From Hyphomicrobiales bacterium (GTDB lineage: Bacteria; Pseudomonadota; Alphaproteobacteria; Rhizobiales; Aestuariivirgaceae): 64,000 nucleotides of DNA. The first letter of the stretch is position 1, and each line of letters starts with the position of its first letter. The stretch covers positions 3,184,501 to 3,248,500 of the forward strand of contig JADJVV010000001.1 of the NCBI GenBank assembly GCA_016710435.1. The letters are read 5' to 3'. Below the pieces are notes generated by a model. It worked only from the letters and a program-made list of their open reading frames with translations. It did not search any database and was not told the origin of the DNA. Positions 1 through 8,817 of the stretch are shown one piece after another. The position numbers and the translations under genes are program-made.

Positions 1-91
1 CGTCGGCCTTCATCAGACCCGAATAGGTGATGAAGCCGTAAACGACGGACAGCAGGCCTGCCAGGACGATCAGCCAAAGTGCTGTGTTCAT
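1..91 (-). CDS. hppA: Probable K+-insensitive proton-translocating pyrophosphatase, N-terminal 30 residues only
   Basis: Only the first 30 codons are in the window and the gene runs off the left edge. The visible protein begins with one hydrophobic helix (MNTALWLIVLAGLLSVVYG) followed by a short polar stretch ending in MKAD. This resembles the first membrane helix of alphaproteobacterial HppA, where 'LLSVVYG' is followed by an A-D-A-G stretch. HppA pumps protons across the inner membrane using pyrophosphate hydrolysis. An AAGGA ribosome-binding site lies about 9 bases upstream of the ATG. The assignment rests on a short N-terminus and could be wrong. Confidence 0.5.
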   Translation of the reverse strand, partial: MNTALWLIVLAGLLSVVYGFITYSGLMKAD

Positions 92-471
92 GGGAGGGAA
101 TCCTTAAAGGTTGAGTTGCCCCCGCCCGACCGTTGGCCGCAGCGCCGGAACAGTCATCGGCGCATACGCTTCCCTGCCAAAGGGCTTGGGTTGCGCGGGA
201 TATGCCAAGATTCCGCCACGAACTCAATGGGCGAAAAGACGGAAAAGGCGAGGGAAATGATGGGCGTCACTCAGGCTTGTGAGGGTGTCGTGTCATTCCA
301 AGGTCCTGTGATGGCACCGGGCGCAACCATTTCCTTAACCAAGCCCGCTTATGCAACTGAAGTCATGGACCGCGGATGAGGCGAGGAGGCTGGGCCTTCT
401 GACGGACTCGCTCCCCGCCTCGTCGCTACACGGTTACGCCTGCTTATCCCGACCAAACGAGGATCGTCTAC
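92..471. other. Intergenic region between hppA and the RTX gene
   Basis: This stretch of about 380 bases holds the divergent promoters of the flanking genes. An 87-codon plus-strand frame (116-379) has no recognisable domain, starts at a TTG and lacks a good ribosome-binding site, so I do not call it a gene. No repeat or RNA was recognised. Confidence 0.4.
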
Positions 472-3400
472 ATGACCAACACCAGCCCGCGCTTCAACCT
501 CGGTTTTGCCACGGCTTCCGTGTCGGCAACGTTCTCCAGTCCGCAGCAGGTTGTGCAACTGGCAGATGGCGGCATTCTCGTGGCGGGTCTCGCCGATGAT
601 GGAACGGGCTACCGATTCTGTGTCGCAAAATTCACTGCCGAAGGTATCTTGGATACATCATTTGCGGCCACCGGCATCACCACGGTCCCCGCGCTGGGCG
701 GGGGCGAAGCCTATGACCTGGTGATCGACGCAGGCGGCAACATCATCGTCGCCGGCCTTTCAGATGCTGGTGGCAGCTTCGCGCTTGTCCGTCTGCTGCC
801 ATCGGGCGAGGCAGACACGTCCTTTGGCGTCGGTGGCGTCGTCATCGACCTGCCCACGACAGACATGAATCTCGGCCGCACGGTTCTTCTCGATGACGTC
901 GGGAACATCATCCTCGTCGGCACCGGCGGACCTGCGGGCGATACCGACTTTATACTCCGGCGCTATGACTCCAGCGGCAATCTCGACACGACTTTCGGCA
1001 CCGGCGGCCTCGTGCGCACTGAGATCACCGGAGCCGGTCAACCCGATACCGCCCAACATGCGGTAATGTTGGCTGACGGCAAGATCATCGTGGTTGGTAG
1101 CACCTTCAATGGTCACGACACTGATGCAGTCATCGTGCGCTACAACAGTGACGGCAGCATCGACGCCACGTTCAACGCCTCAAGCGCCACGCCCGGCATG
1201 CTTGTGTCCAGCGGCAGTTCGGCCGACGAAGTCAATCGCAACGTTGCAGTCCTGCCGGATGGCAGCTTGGTCGTGGTTGGCGGCGCCAATGCCGCGGACG
1301 TCTTCGCCGGCGGATCCGACATCCGCGTCATGAAGTACGACAGCACGACGGATACGGTGACGTATCTTCATATCGAAGACCTCGGCACGTCGGAAGAAGG
1401 CCGCAGCGTTTGTGTTTTGCCCGACGGCAGGTTCCTTGTCGCCGGCATCAGCTATGGCGGGTTGGGCGAGGTGCAATGCGTCATCGCCCAATATGACGAA
1501 TTTGGCGCACTGGACACGGCAGGCTTTGGCAACGGCAATGGCTACGTGATCACCAATTTCCCGCAGTTTGAAGGCGTCGTCGCCACCGACATCACCTTTG
1601 ACCTTGACGGCAACATACTTCTCACTGGCTCCAGGGCCGACACTGACTTTGTGGTGCTGCGATTCACGGCAGAAGGCCGCTACGACACCAACTTCGGCGA
1701 AGGCAAGACCGTCGGCGGAACCGTATCCCACGACGTTGGCCATGGCCCCACCCTGCTCGACGGCACCGCGCAGGTTTACGATGACGAATTTGACCTTGCG
1801 GACGATTATGGCGGCTCATCTCTCCGCATTGAGCGGGACTCGGGTGCGGACAGCCACGACACATTCGTTGCCACCGGAAATCTGGGCGCCCTGACCGACG
1901 GCACCAGTCTGCTCCTCGGCGGAAACGAGATTGGCAACGTATCGCAAGTCGATGGTCTTCTCGTCCTCACCTTCAGTGCGGGTACGACCCGTGCCCAGGT
2001 GAACGAGGTGATGAGTTCCATCGCCTACCAGTATGTCGGGGCCGATGCTCCTCCCGCATCCATCGACCTGTTGTGGAAGTTCGACGACAACGATCCGGAT
2101 GACCGGCCACCCGCCCGCGCCACCATCACGGTGGATTTCGCGACAGGCCCCGGCACGTACACGCTGGACTGGTCCGACATGAGTTCCAAGCTCACCGCGC
2201 CTCCGGAACTGTTGAACCACATCGAAATCGATGTCACCAACAATGCCGGAGCAGGAACCATCACCGAATTCAACGCGGGCGGCACGACGTCGAGCGACAC
2301 CGTATCTGTCCTTGTGCAGGCGAGCGGCGGACCTTCAACTTATTCGCAAACCGACAATTTCATCATCAACGGCACCACGGGCAACGACATCATCAAGACG
2401 TCCGACGGCAATGATATCGTCACAACGGGCGGCGGAGAGGATTCCATCGACACGGGTGGAGGTGATGACGTCGTGAAAGTTGTCGTGCCGCAATCAACCG
2501 GGGAAACCTACCGGCAGTTCTTCTATCTCAACACGTTCGATGCAGGCGCAGGAAATGATCGCCTTGAGGTTTCCGGCGCAAGTGTGGATCTCGGCGGCCT
2601 CTCAAGCGCCAGCGGCGATGGACCGACACGCGCCCTGCTCGGCTTTGAAGACCTCGTATTCACCACCCAGAGCGCAGATGGCCATAACCAGGCATACCTT
2701 CGCATTGCCGACGTGATCGACGCGGACGGCATTCACCAGGTCACGGGCAGTTCCGTGGCGGATACCTTTGAAATTGGCCCAGAACCGGAGACATATCCGT
2801 CGGGGCTTGCCATCGATATTTCGGGAATGACCTTCCTCAATTGGAACAGTGATGGGCAACAGGACACCATCGCAGTGACCGGCACCGGATTGAGCGACAC
2901 CATCACCGGCAACAACGCCGGATTTAACCGCCTGTCCGGCGGGCTCGGGAATGACGTCGTACATGGCGGCGATGCTGGCAACACCATATCTGGTGGAGGC
3001 GGGACGGATGATCTCTATGGCGGACTGGGCCAGGACTCCTTTGAAGGCGGCGCCGGGGCCGACAATATTTACGGCACGGCGGGAAGCAACGATGTGGCGT
3101 CCTACGCCTCCTCCGCAGCGGGCGTGACCGTCAATCTTCTGACAAACGTCCACACGGGTGGTGATGCCCAGGGCGACAAGCTCTACAACATCAATGGTGT
3201 CGTCGGCTCGGAATCTGCCGACAAGATCACTGGCAACAATGCCGACAATCTCATTGTCGGTAACGGCGGAGATGATCTTCTGTATGGCCGCAACGGGATA
3301 GACACAATCTACGGCGGCGAGGGCAACGACAAGCTCTACGGCGAAAACGACAACGACACCCTCCACGGAGAGAACGGCAACGACACATTGTACGGCGGCA

Positions 3401-4167
3401 CCGGCAACGACGACCTCTACGGCGGCGACGGCACCGATGTCTTCTACGGTGGCGCGGGCGCGGACAACATCTATGGCGGCACCGGAACCTCCGACATCGC
3501 TTACTACAATACCAGCACTCTGGGAGTGACCGTCAACCTCGTTACCAATTTCAACTCCGGAGGTGAGGCCGAAGGCGACAAGCTTTACAGCATCGAACGC
3601 GTCCAGGGCTCCAACGCCGCGGACACGATTACCGGCGACGGCGCTGTCAACACGCTGTACGGCAACGGCGGCAACGACTCGATTGCCGGCGGCATGGGCG
3701 CGGACCTTCTCTTCGGCGGTGCTGGCAGCGACAGCTTCGTATTCAACTTGGGCGACACGGGCCAGGCCCCCAGCACCTACGACCAGGTCAAGGACTACCA
3801 GAAAGGTGCCGTCGGCATTGGCGATGAGATCAACTTTGCCACTGATCTTCTCATCGGCGGTTCGCAGGCGTCCGCGACCGTCACACAGGCATCAATCGAT
3901 GCTGCCACTGGCATCGCGACCTTCGCCGCCGGTTCTGGCCGCTCACAGGTCGATGCTCTGGCAGACATTGCCGCACGCTTCACGGCAGCGGGCGACAGCG
4001 CCGGCGAATTCGCCCTCTTCCGCATCAACGCAACGGGCGATTATTACGTCTTCATCTCGGATGGACTTGAAGGCGTCACGGCAACCGACTCCGTGATCCG
4101 TCTCAACGGCATCACAAGTGTCACGTCCATCAACGTGACAGACGGTGATCTGACACTGCTCGCCTGA
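472..4167 (+). CDS. Secreted RTX protein with N-terminal delta-60 repeats
   Basis: A 1231-residue protein of modular build. Residues about 25-430 hold repeated units of roughly 55-60 residues ending in motifs such as LDTSF, ADTSFG and LDTTFGTGG, typical of delta-60 (NHL/Kelch-like) repeats. A first calcium-binding nonapeptide cluster lies near residue 635 (GNDIIKTSDGNDIV). A long RTX tract spans about 820-1085 with many GGxGxDxLYG units and two copies of an xxGVTVNLxTN spacer. The last ~145 residues start with DSFVFNLGDTG, as in type I secretion C-terminal target domains. There is no N-terminal signal peptide, which fits ABC-type (type I) export; no exporter genes are nearby. GAGG sits 8 bases before the ATG. 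The substrate or adhesion role is unknown. Confidence 0.85.
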   Translation: MTNTSPRFNLGFATASVSATFSSPQQVVQLADGGILVAGLADDGTGYRFCVAKFTAEGILDTSFAATGITTVPALGGGEAYDLVIDAGGNIIVAGLSDAGGSFALVRLLPSGEADTSFGVGGVVIDLPTTDMNLGRTVLLDDVGNIILVGTGGPAGDTDFILRRYDSSGNLDTTFGTGGLVRTEITGAGQPDTAQHAVMLADGKIIVVGSTFNGHDTDAVIVRYNSDGSIDATFNASSATPGMLVSSGSSADEVNRNVAVLPDGSLVVVGGANAADVFAGGSDIRVMKYDSTTDTVTYLHIEDLGTSEEGRSVCVLPDGRFLVAGISYGGLGEVQCVIAQYDEFGALDTAGFGNGNGYVITNFPQFEGVVATDITFDLDGNILLTGSRADTDFVVLRFTAEGRYDTNFGEGKTVGGTVSHDVGHGPTLLDGTAQVYDDEFDLADDYGGSSLRIERDSGADSHDTFVATGNLGALTDGTSLLLGGNEIGNVSQVDGLLVLTFSAGTTRAQVNEVMSSIAYQYVGADAPPASIDLLWKFDDNDPDDRPPARATITVDFATGPGTYTLDWSDMSSKLTAPPELLNHIEIDVTNNAGAGTITEFNAGGTTSSDTVSVLVQASGGPSTYSQTDNFIINGTTGNDIIKTSDGNDIVTTGGGEDSIDTGGGDDVVKVVVPQSTGETYRQFFYLNTFDAGAGNDRLEVSGASVDLGGLSSASGDGPTRALLGFEDLVFTTQSADGHNQAYLRIADVIDADGIHQVTGSSVADTFEIGPEPETYPSGLAIDISGMTFLNWNSDGQQDTIAVTGTGLSDTITGNNAGFNRLSGGLGNDVVHGGDAGNTISGGGGTDDLYGGLGQDSFEGGAGADNIYGTAGSNDVASYASSAAGVTVNLLTNVHTGGDAQGDKLYNINGVVGSESADKITGNNADNLIVGNGGDDLLYGRNGIDTIYGGEGNDKLYGENDNDTLHGENGNDTLYGGTGNDDLYGGDGTDVFYGGAGADNIYGGTGTSDIAYYNTSTLGVTVNLVTNFNSGGEAEGDKLYSIERVQGSNAADTITGDGAVNTLYGNGGNDSIAGGMGADLLFGGAGSDSFVFNLGDTGQAPSTYDQVKDYQKGAVGIGDEINFATDLLIGGSQASATVTQASIDAATGIATFAAGSGRSQVDALADIAARFTAAGDSAGEFALFRINATGDYYVFISDGLEGVTATDSVIRLNGITSVTSINVTDGDLTLLA

Positions 4168-4215
4168 CAAAGGTAAACATCAACGGGGCTAGCCGGAGCA
4201 GCGACCCGCCTGCCG

Positions 4216-5400
4216 TCACTTCGGCCGGCGCCACAGCCACACGATGAGGGCGACCCCTATCGCGGCGAGCGGAATGACGGCCCAGTTCACGGCATTCCAC
4301 CCGGCTCCTGCCATCAACGCGCCGGCGGACAGGGATGTGATCGTCGTCGTTCCGAACACGAGAAGATCGTTCAGCCCTTGCGCCTTGTTGCGCTCCAGCG
4401 GCTCATAGGTGTTTGTGAGCAGCGTCGTGCCACCGATGTAACCGAAGTTCCAGCCGATGCCGAGCAGCACCAGGCCTACGGCGAAGTTCTCGAAGTGAAT
4501 GCCCAGCAGCCCCGCCACGGCCGCCAGCACGAGCATCACCATGCCGATGATGGCCGTGCGTGAAGCTCCGATGCGTGTGATCACGGCACCCGTAAAGAAG
4601 CTCGGCACATACATGGCCAGCGCATGCCATTGGATGACCCAGCTTGAATCCTGCACGGAAAATCCGCATCCAAGCATGGCCACGGGCGTTGCCGTCATCA
4701 CCAGTACCATGATTCCGTACGAAACCATCGCCACGCCTGCCGCCACGATATAGGCCGGCTGTGACGCGATCTGCCCCAGCGGGCGGCCGCTGGCAGTGAT
4801 GGCCGCGTCCTGCTTGGGAATGTCCACGAAGGCCAGCACCAGCGTCGCCAGCGCGGCGAGGCAGGCCATCGTCACCCACGTGCCAGCGAAGGTCACGGGT
4901 GCGAACAGATCGACCGTGTACATCACCATCACGCTGCCCAGCAGCGCCGAGATGATGCCCCCCGTCATCACCCACGATATGGCCTTGCCCCGGAAGGCAG
5001 GGCTCGCAAGATCGGCGGCGGCGAAACGGTAGTAGGATGAGGACGCCTGATACACGCCGATCAGCAGCGCCCCCAGCAGCACCAGTTCGAAACGTCGCAG
5101 GAAGATCCCCGTGGCCCCGGTCAGCGCACCGGCACTGCCGACCAGCGCCGCGAGAATGAATCCCGTGCGCCGTCCGATGCGCCGCATCAGCAGCGATTGC
5201 GGGTAGGTCGTCAATGCTGTGCCCACGATCATCGCGGTCATGGGCATCGTTGCCCAGAAGGCATTGGGCGCCAGTTGCGAACCGATCAGGCCTGCTGTCA
5301 CCACCAGTGCCGTCGTTGTGCTGCCATAGAGCGCCTGCGCCACCGCCAGCACGAATGCGTTGCGCATGGCCTTGCTGTCGTCATAGGCAGGCGCGCTCAT
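4216..5400 (-). CDS. MFS transporter, substrate unknown
   Basis: A 394-residue, strongly hydrophobic protein with about 12 predicted membrane segments and a short basic loop (LLMRRIGRRTG) between helices 2 and 3, the usual position of the MFS A-motif. It ends in a basic tail (WLWRRPK). The start ATG overlaps the stop of nusB upstream by four bases (ATGA), so the two are probably translationally coupled. Nothing in the sequence tells the substrate. Confidence 0.8.
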   Translation of the reverse strand: MSAPAYDDSKAMRNAFVLAVAQALYGSTTTALVVTAGLIGSQLAPNAFWATMPMTAMIVGTALTTYPQSLLMRRIGRRTGFILAALVGSAGALTGATGIFLRRFELVLLGALLIGVYQASSSYYRFAAADLASPAFRGKAISWVMTGGIISALLGSVMVMYTVDLFAPVTFAGTWVTMACLAALATLVLAFVDIPKQDAAITASGRPLGQIASQPAYIVAAGVAMVSYGIMVLVMTATPVAMLGCGFSVQDSSWVIQWHALAMYVPSFFTGAVITRIGASRTAIIGMVMLVLAAVAGLLGIHFENFAVGLVLLGIGWNFGYIGGTTLLTNTYEPLERNKAQGLNDLLVFGTTTITSLSAGALMAGAGWNAVNWAVIPLAAIGVALIVWLWRRPK

Positions 5401-5870
5401 GCGGCAAACTCGTCCGGGCGGCGGTTGCGCGCCAGCGTGTTGAGCACGCCGTTCACGAAACGCGGCTCATCACCACCGTCAAAGAAGGCATCGGTGACGT
5501 TCACATATTCCTTCAGCGCCACGCGGGCTGGCACTTTGTCCATGAAGAACAGTTCAAAGGCAGCAGCGCGCAGGATGGCCCGCACCGTCACGTCCAGGCG
5601 ATGCAGCGGCCATTCCTTGTCGAGGATCGCGTCGAGAGCGGGATCAAGCAGCGGCTGCTCGCGCACCACGCCTTCCACCACCTCGCGAAGATGCTTGTAG
5701 TCGGCCTCGCCACAATCACCGTTCTCGAAATTCTCGCCCTGGGCCCGCGCCGAAAACTGCGCCAGAGTCTCGCCCACGTCAGTTGCAGCAATGTCCATCT
5801 GGTACAGGGCCTGAACAGCACCCAGCCGGGCGGCGGAACGGGAAACGGGCGGGCGGCGCGGCGTGGTCAT
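5397..5870 (-). CDS. nusB: Transcription antitermination factor NusB
   Basis: A 157-residue all-helical protein of the NusB family. The N-terminus has the family signature ARLGAVQALYQMD, and the C-terminal part has ARVALKEYVNVTDAFFDGGDE followed by FVNGVLN, both diagnostic. NusB with NusE (S10) binds boxA in rRNA leaders and supports antitermination of rRNA transcription in the cytoplasm. In many alphaproteobacteria nusB is the last gene of the nrdR-ribD-ribE-ribH-nusB cluster; here no rib biosynthesis gene precedes it. It is followed with a 4-base overlap by an MFS gene. Confidence 0.95.
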   Translation of the reverse strand: MTTPRRPPVSRSAARLGAVQALYQMDIAATDVGETLAQFSARAQGENFENGDCGEADYKHLREVVEGVVREQPLLDPALDAILDKEWPLHRLDVTVRAILRAAAFELFFMDKVPARVALKEYVNVTDAFFDGGDEPRFVNGVLNTLARNRRPDEFAA

Positions 5871-6042
5871 GATCGGTCAGGCACTTTCAATCAGCGTTTG
5901 CGGAGCGCCTGATAGCCGTTTGCGATGCGGCCCGCTAGCCCCACCCCACATGACGGCAATGCATGGCCAGATGACGGGTCCGGACCTTGCTCCGAACCGT
6001 AACATCTCATATTTCACAGGTGCCGGTCCAAGGGCTGGCTTC

Positions 6043-6166
6043 GTTCTCAGGGCGGGGTGAAACTCCCCACCGGCGGTAAAGCCCGCGAGCGGCCCTTTGC
6101 GGGGTGACAGCAGATCCGGTGGAATTCCGGGGCCGACGGTATAGTCCGGATGGAAGAGGATGGGAC
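6043..6166 (+). promoter_or_regulatory. FMN riboswitch (RFN element)
   Basis: The conserved RFN core is visible in order: GGGCGGGGTGAAACTCCCCA, CCGGCGGTAAAGCCCGCGAGCG, CAGATCCGGTGGAATTCCGG, GGCCGACGGTATAGTCCGGA, then a GGAAGAGGA closing segment pairing with TTCTC at the 5' side. It ends about 75 bases before the start of a riboflavin transporter gene. It is expected to turn the gene down when FMN is plentiful. A GGGG/CCCC stem and the AGGAG ribosome-binding site lie between it and the ATG, so the switch may act on translation; that mechanism is inferred. Confidence 0.95.
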
Positions 6167-6242
6167 AGGCGGTTTCCTCCGTGCGCATGCGCGGGGAAGC
6201 GCCCCTTCCATGTCGCACCTGTGCAAGGCGCAATGAGGAGAC

Positions 6243-7169
6243 ATGGACATGACCCAGACGACACCTTCAGCCAACCGATCTCTTGCGGGGCCGCTGTTCA
6301 TGGTGCTGTCCGGCATCACCTTCGCCATCATCAATGCCGTGACCTTCGTCATCACCTCCAGCGCCGACTACGGAGGCCTCGGCTTCAAGCCCCAGTCCGA
6401 TACCTTCTGGCAATATGCCATTGCGTTGCTGATCTCGCTGCCCTTCCTGTGGCGCGCCGGGCAGTTGAAGTTCAGCACCTCGCAGCCCCTGCCCCATATT
6501 TTCCGCGTCCTTCTCTCCGCCGCCGGATTGCAGGCCTTCGTCATCGCCATCTCCCGGGGCGTGCCGGTGTGGCAAGTCGTGGCGCTGACCATGACGTCGC
6601 CCTTCTTCGTGCTGGTCGGTGCGCGTCTCTTCCTGAAGGAGAACGTCACCGCCAACCGCTGGATCGCGTCCCTGGTCGGCTTTGCGGGTGCCCTCATTGT
6701 CACCAATCCCTGGGGCGAGGCTTTCAACGTCTATTGGCTGCTGCCCATCGTGGCCGCCATCATGTGGGGCGCGGCTTCGCTGCTGACGAAATACCTGAGC
6801 CGCAAGGAAACGCCGGAGACCCTCACCACCTGGCTTCTCCTGCTGCTCACGCCCATCAATCTGTTCTGGTCGGTGGGCGCTGGCTTCGAAGTGCCGGCGG
6901 GCACGGTGCTCTGGCTCCTCATCCTCGGCGGCTTCCTCGTCTTCGTGGCGCAATACCTGCTGTCGAAATCCTACGCCGCGGCGGATGCCAATTTCGTCCA
7001 GCCCTTCGATGATCTGAAGCTCATCAGCAACGTGCTGATTTACGGACTCTTCTTCGGCTATTGGCCCACGGGCGTGATCTGGCTCGGCCTCGCCATGATC
7101 ATGGCGGCCTCGCTCTTCCTGCTCCTGCAGGAAAACCGAAACAAGCGGATGAAACTGAAAGCGGCGTGA
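6243..7169 (+). CDS. ribN: RibN-type riboflavin transporter (EamA/DMT family)
   Basis: A 308-residue membrane protein with about 10 predicted helices and two EamA-like halves (residues about 15-150 and 165-300). The second half contains NPWGEAFN followed by a helix-rich repeat, and the C-terminus is basic (NRNKRMKLKAA). The gene lies directly behind an FMN riboswitch. DMT-family proteins under FMN riboswitches in rhizobia (RibN) import riboflavin, so uptake across the inner membrane is the likely role. TGAGGAG precedes the ATG by 3-7 bases; a second in-frame ATG lies two codons later. The riboswitch makes riboflavin much more likely than another substrate, though the family alone would not fix it. 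Confidence 0.88.
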   Translation: MDMTQTTPSANRSLAGPLFMVLSGITFAIINAVTFVITSSADYGGLGFKPQSDTFWQYAIALLISLPFLWRAGQLKFSTSQPLPHIFRVLLSAAGLQAFVIAISRGVPVWQVVALTMTSPFFVLVGARLFLKENVTANRWIASLVGFAGALIVTNPWGEAFNVYWLLPIVAAIMWGAASLLTKYLSRKETPETLTTWLLLLLTPINLFWSVGAGFEVPAGTVLWLLILGGFLVFVAQYLLSKSYAAADANFVQPFDDLKLISNVLIYGLFFGYWPTGVIWLGLAMIMAASLFLLLQENRNKRMKLKAA

Positions 7170-7173
7170 GCGC

Positions 7174-8154
7174 TCACCAGCTCGGCTTGCACTTTGCTGG
7201 CAGGCCGGCGGCGGCTGTCACCTTGCCCTTCTTGTTCCATTGACCAATGTTGCCACCCTTCATGCGATTGAAGTCGAAGCGCGCCCTTTCACGGCCGTTG
7301 AATTGCCAGGCCTTGCAGAACGTCGTGCGCTGCTGCACCAGGCTCCAGCGCCCGCTGGAGAGGAACTCCTTGGAGCGCGGCCAGCCTGTGGACATGGCGA
7401 GCCAGCAGAACTCCACCAGCTTGTTCTTGAGCAGATGCTCGCAGGCCATGCCGCTGCCATATCCGCCGATGCGATAACGCCCGTCCGCTTTCATCACGCG
7501 GTTCAGCTCGCGGAAATAATGATCGACATAAGGGATGATGTCACGCTCCGTCACTGCTTCCGCCTGCTTGCCGAACTTCGCCTTGTGATAGTGCCGGAAG
7601 CGTTCGTAGAACTTGATGTGCTTGCGGAAAGAGGGATTGGCCTTCAGCAGCCGCTTCTTGCGCGCCGCCTGCACTGCCTGTCCCTTGTTCACCCGCCACT
7701 CGAACACCGAGTCCTTGATCGCCTGGTCCACGCCATCGACGGCGAAATAGATGGCGGAGTTCGCGGGCTGGCCATTGGCGGCGGCAATCTTCAGAGCTTC
7801 CCGCGCATCCCGCGCGCCCCTGCTCTTGTCGAGGAAGGTCTCGGGATCGGAGTTCTCATGCTGGAAGATCGTGAGGATGGAAAAGCCGGCCTTGATCAGC
7901 GCATCGGACTCGGCCGGGAACAGCGTCTTGCAGGTCGTCTCGTCGGTGATCCAGTCGTAGTAGCGCGCGATGGTTCGCACACCGATCACCTTGAACGCTT
8001 CAACACCGGACTTGCCGCTTTTGGTCGTGATGGTCGTCACCGGTTGCGAGATGTCGACCGCGGAGAATTCCTTGTGCGTGTTGCAAGACGGCCCATCCGC
8101 CCACGCAAAATTGGGTCCGCCAAGAAGTGCAGCAATCACCAGCCAATGACGCAT
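7174..8154 (-). CDS. Secreted DUF1906 (glycoside-hydrolase-like) protein
   Basis: A 326-residue protein with a signal peptide (MRHWLVIAALLGGPNFAWA) cut just before DG. The mature region starts with a beta strand leading into FSAVDIS and later GVRTIARYYDW, GFSILTIFQHEN and SAIYFAVDGVD, the pattern of the DUF1906/Rv2525c-like TIM-barrel domain related to glycoside hydrolase family 25. The second half (from about residue 190) does not match anything I recognise but contains HYFRELNRVM and a Cys-containing segment. The family may act on cell-wall glycans; activity is not proven. The ATG at 8154 follows a GGGGGG stretch and is preferred over an upstream TTG. Confidence 0.72.
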   Translation of the reverse strand: MRHWLVIAALLGGPNFAWADGPSCNTHKEFSAVDISQPVTTITTKSGKSGVEAFKVIGVRTIARYYDWITDETTCKTLFPAESDALIKAGFSILTIFQHENSDPETFLDKSRGARDAREALKIAAANGQPANSAIYFAVDGVDQAIKDSVFEWRVNKGQAVQAARKKRLLKANPSFRKHIKFYERFRHYHKAKFGKQAEAVTERDIIPYVDHYFRELNRVMKADGRYRIGGYGSGMACEHLLKNKLVEFCWLAMSTGWPRSKEFLSSGRWSLVQQRTTFCKAWQFNGRERARFDFNRMKGGNIGQWNKKGKVTAAAGLPAKCKPSW

Positions 8155-8229
8155 TCGCCGATCCCCCCGGATTCGCGAGGCCCCGCCCCACGTCCTTATA
8201 GGGTACAATCCCGGCGTGCTGTCAAACCG

Positions 8230-8694
8230 TCAGGACTTGCCATCCTCGCCTGAGAGCGAGCCGATGATTTCGCCGAATTCCTTGGGATCGCGGAAATTCT
8301 TGTAGACCGAGGCAAAACGCACATAAGCCACGTCATCGAGGTTCTTCAGGCCTTCCATGACCAACTCGCCGATCTGCTCGGAGCGGATTTCATTTTCGCC
8401 CAGGCTTTCCAGTTGCCGCACGATGCCGGAAACCATGCGCTCCACCCGGTCACCATCCACCGGGCGCTTGCGGAGCGCGATCTGCACGGAGCGCATCAGC
8501 TTGTCCCGGTCGAAGGGTGCGCGCCGGCCGGATTTCTTCAGCACCATGAGTTCGCGAAGCTGCACCCTCTCAAACGTGGTGAAGCGCCCGCCGCAATCGG
8601 GGCAAGCACGCCTGCGCCGGATGGCGGAGTTGTCCTCCGTCGCCCGGCTGTCCTTCACCTGCGTTTCCGCATTCCCGCAAAAGGGGCAGCGCAT
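8230..8694 (-). CDS. nrdR: Transcriptional repressor NrdR
   Basis: A 154-residue protein starting with MRCPFCG and a second zinc pair CPDCG (zinc ribbon, residues 1-40), followed by an ATP-cone domain (about 46-136) with KKSGRRAPFDRDKLMRSV. NrdR senses ATP/dATP and represses ribonucleotide reductase genes. It lies downstream of glyA on the same strand, as is common in alphaproteobacteria. The usual ribD neighbour is missing. Confidence 0.96.
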   Translation of the reverse strand: MRCPFCGNAETQVKDSRATEDNSAIRRRRACPDCGGRFTTFERVQLRELMVLKKSGRRAPFDRDKLMRSVQIALRKRPVDGDRVERMVSGIVRQLESLGENEIRSEQIGELVMEGLKNLDDVAYVRFASVYKNFRDPKEFGEIIGSLSGEDGKS

Positions 8695-8715
8695 GAATGG
8701 TCACACTCCCAAAAT

Positions 8716-8803
8716 CCGTCACCCCGGCGCAGGCCGGGGTCCAGGGGCAGCACCAGCCGCCGACTCGCAAGATACTGGATTCCTGCCTGCGCCGGAATGA
8801 CGG
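8716..8803. repeat. Palindromic interspersed element, 29-bp imperfect arms
   Basis: The left arm (8716-8744) reads CCGTCACCCCGGCGCAGGCC then GGGGTCCAG. The right arm (8775-8803) is its inverted near-copy (CCGTCATTCCGGCGCAGGCA then GGAATCCAG on the minus strand). They are separated by 30 bases. The arms match the style of dispersed 'GTCATTCCGG...' palindromes found in many copies in alphaproteobacterial genomes. It sits between glyA and nrdR and can fold into a strong hairpin, which may attenuate read-through between them. Confidence 0.75.
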
Positions 8804-8817
8804 TCTGGTATGTCTGC

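Noticed and set aside
116..379. Small plus-strand ORF in the left intergenic region
   Set aside because: TTG start, no ribosome-binding site, no known motif.
3200..3720. Tandem repeat suspected to be a minisatellite
   Set aside because: It encodes the RTX nonapeptide units in frame, so it is part of the protein.
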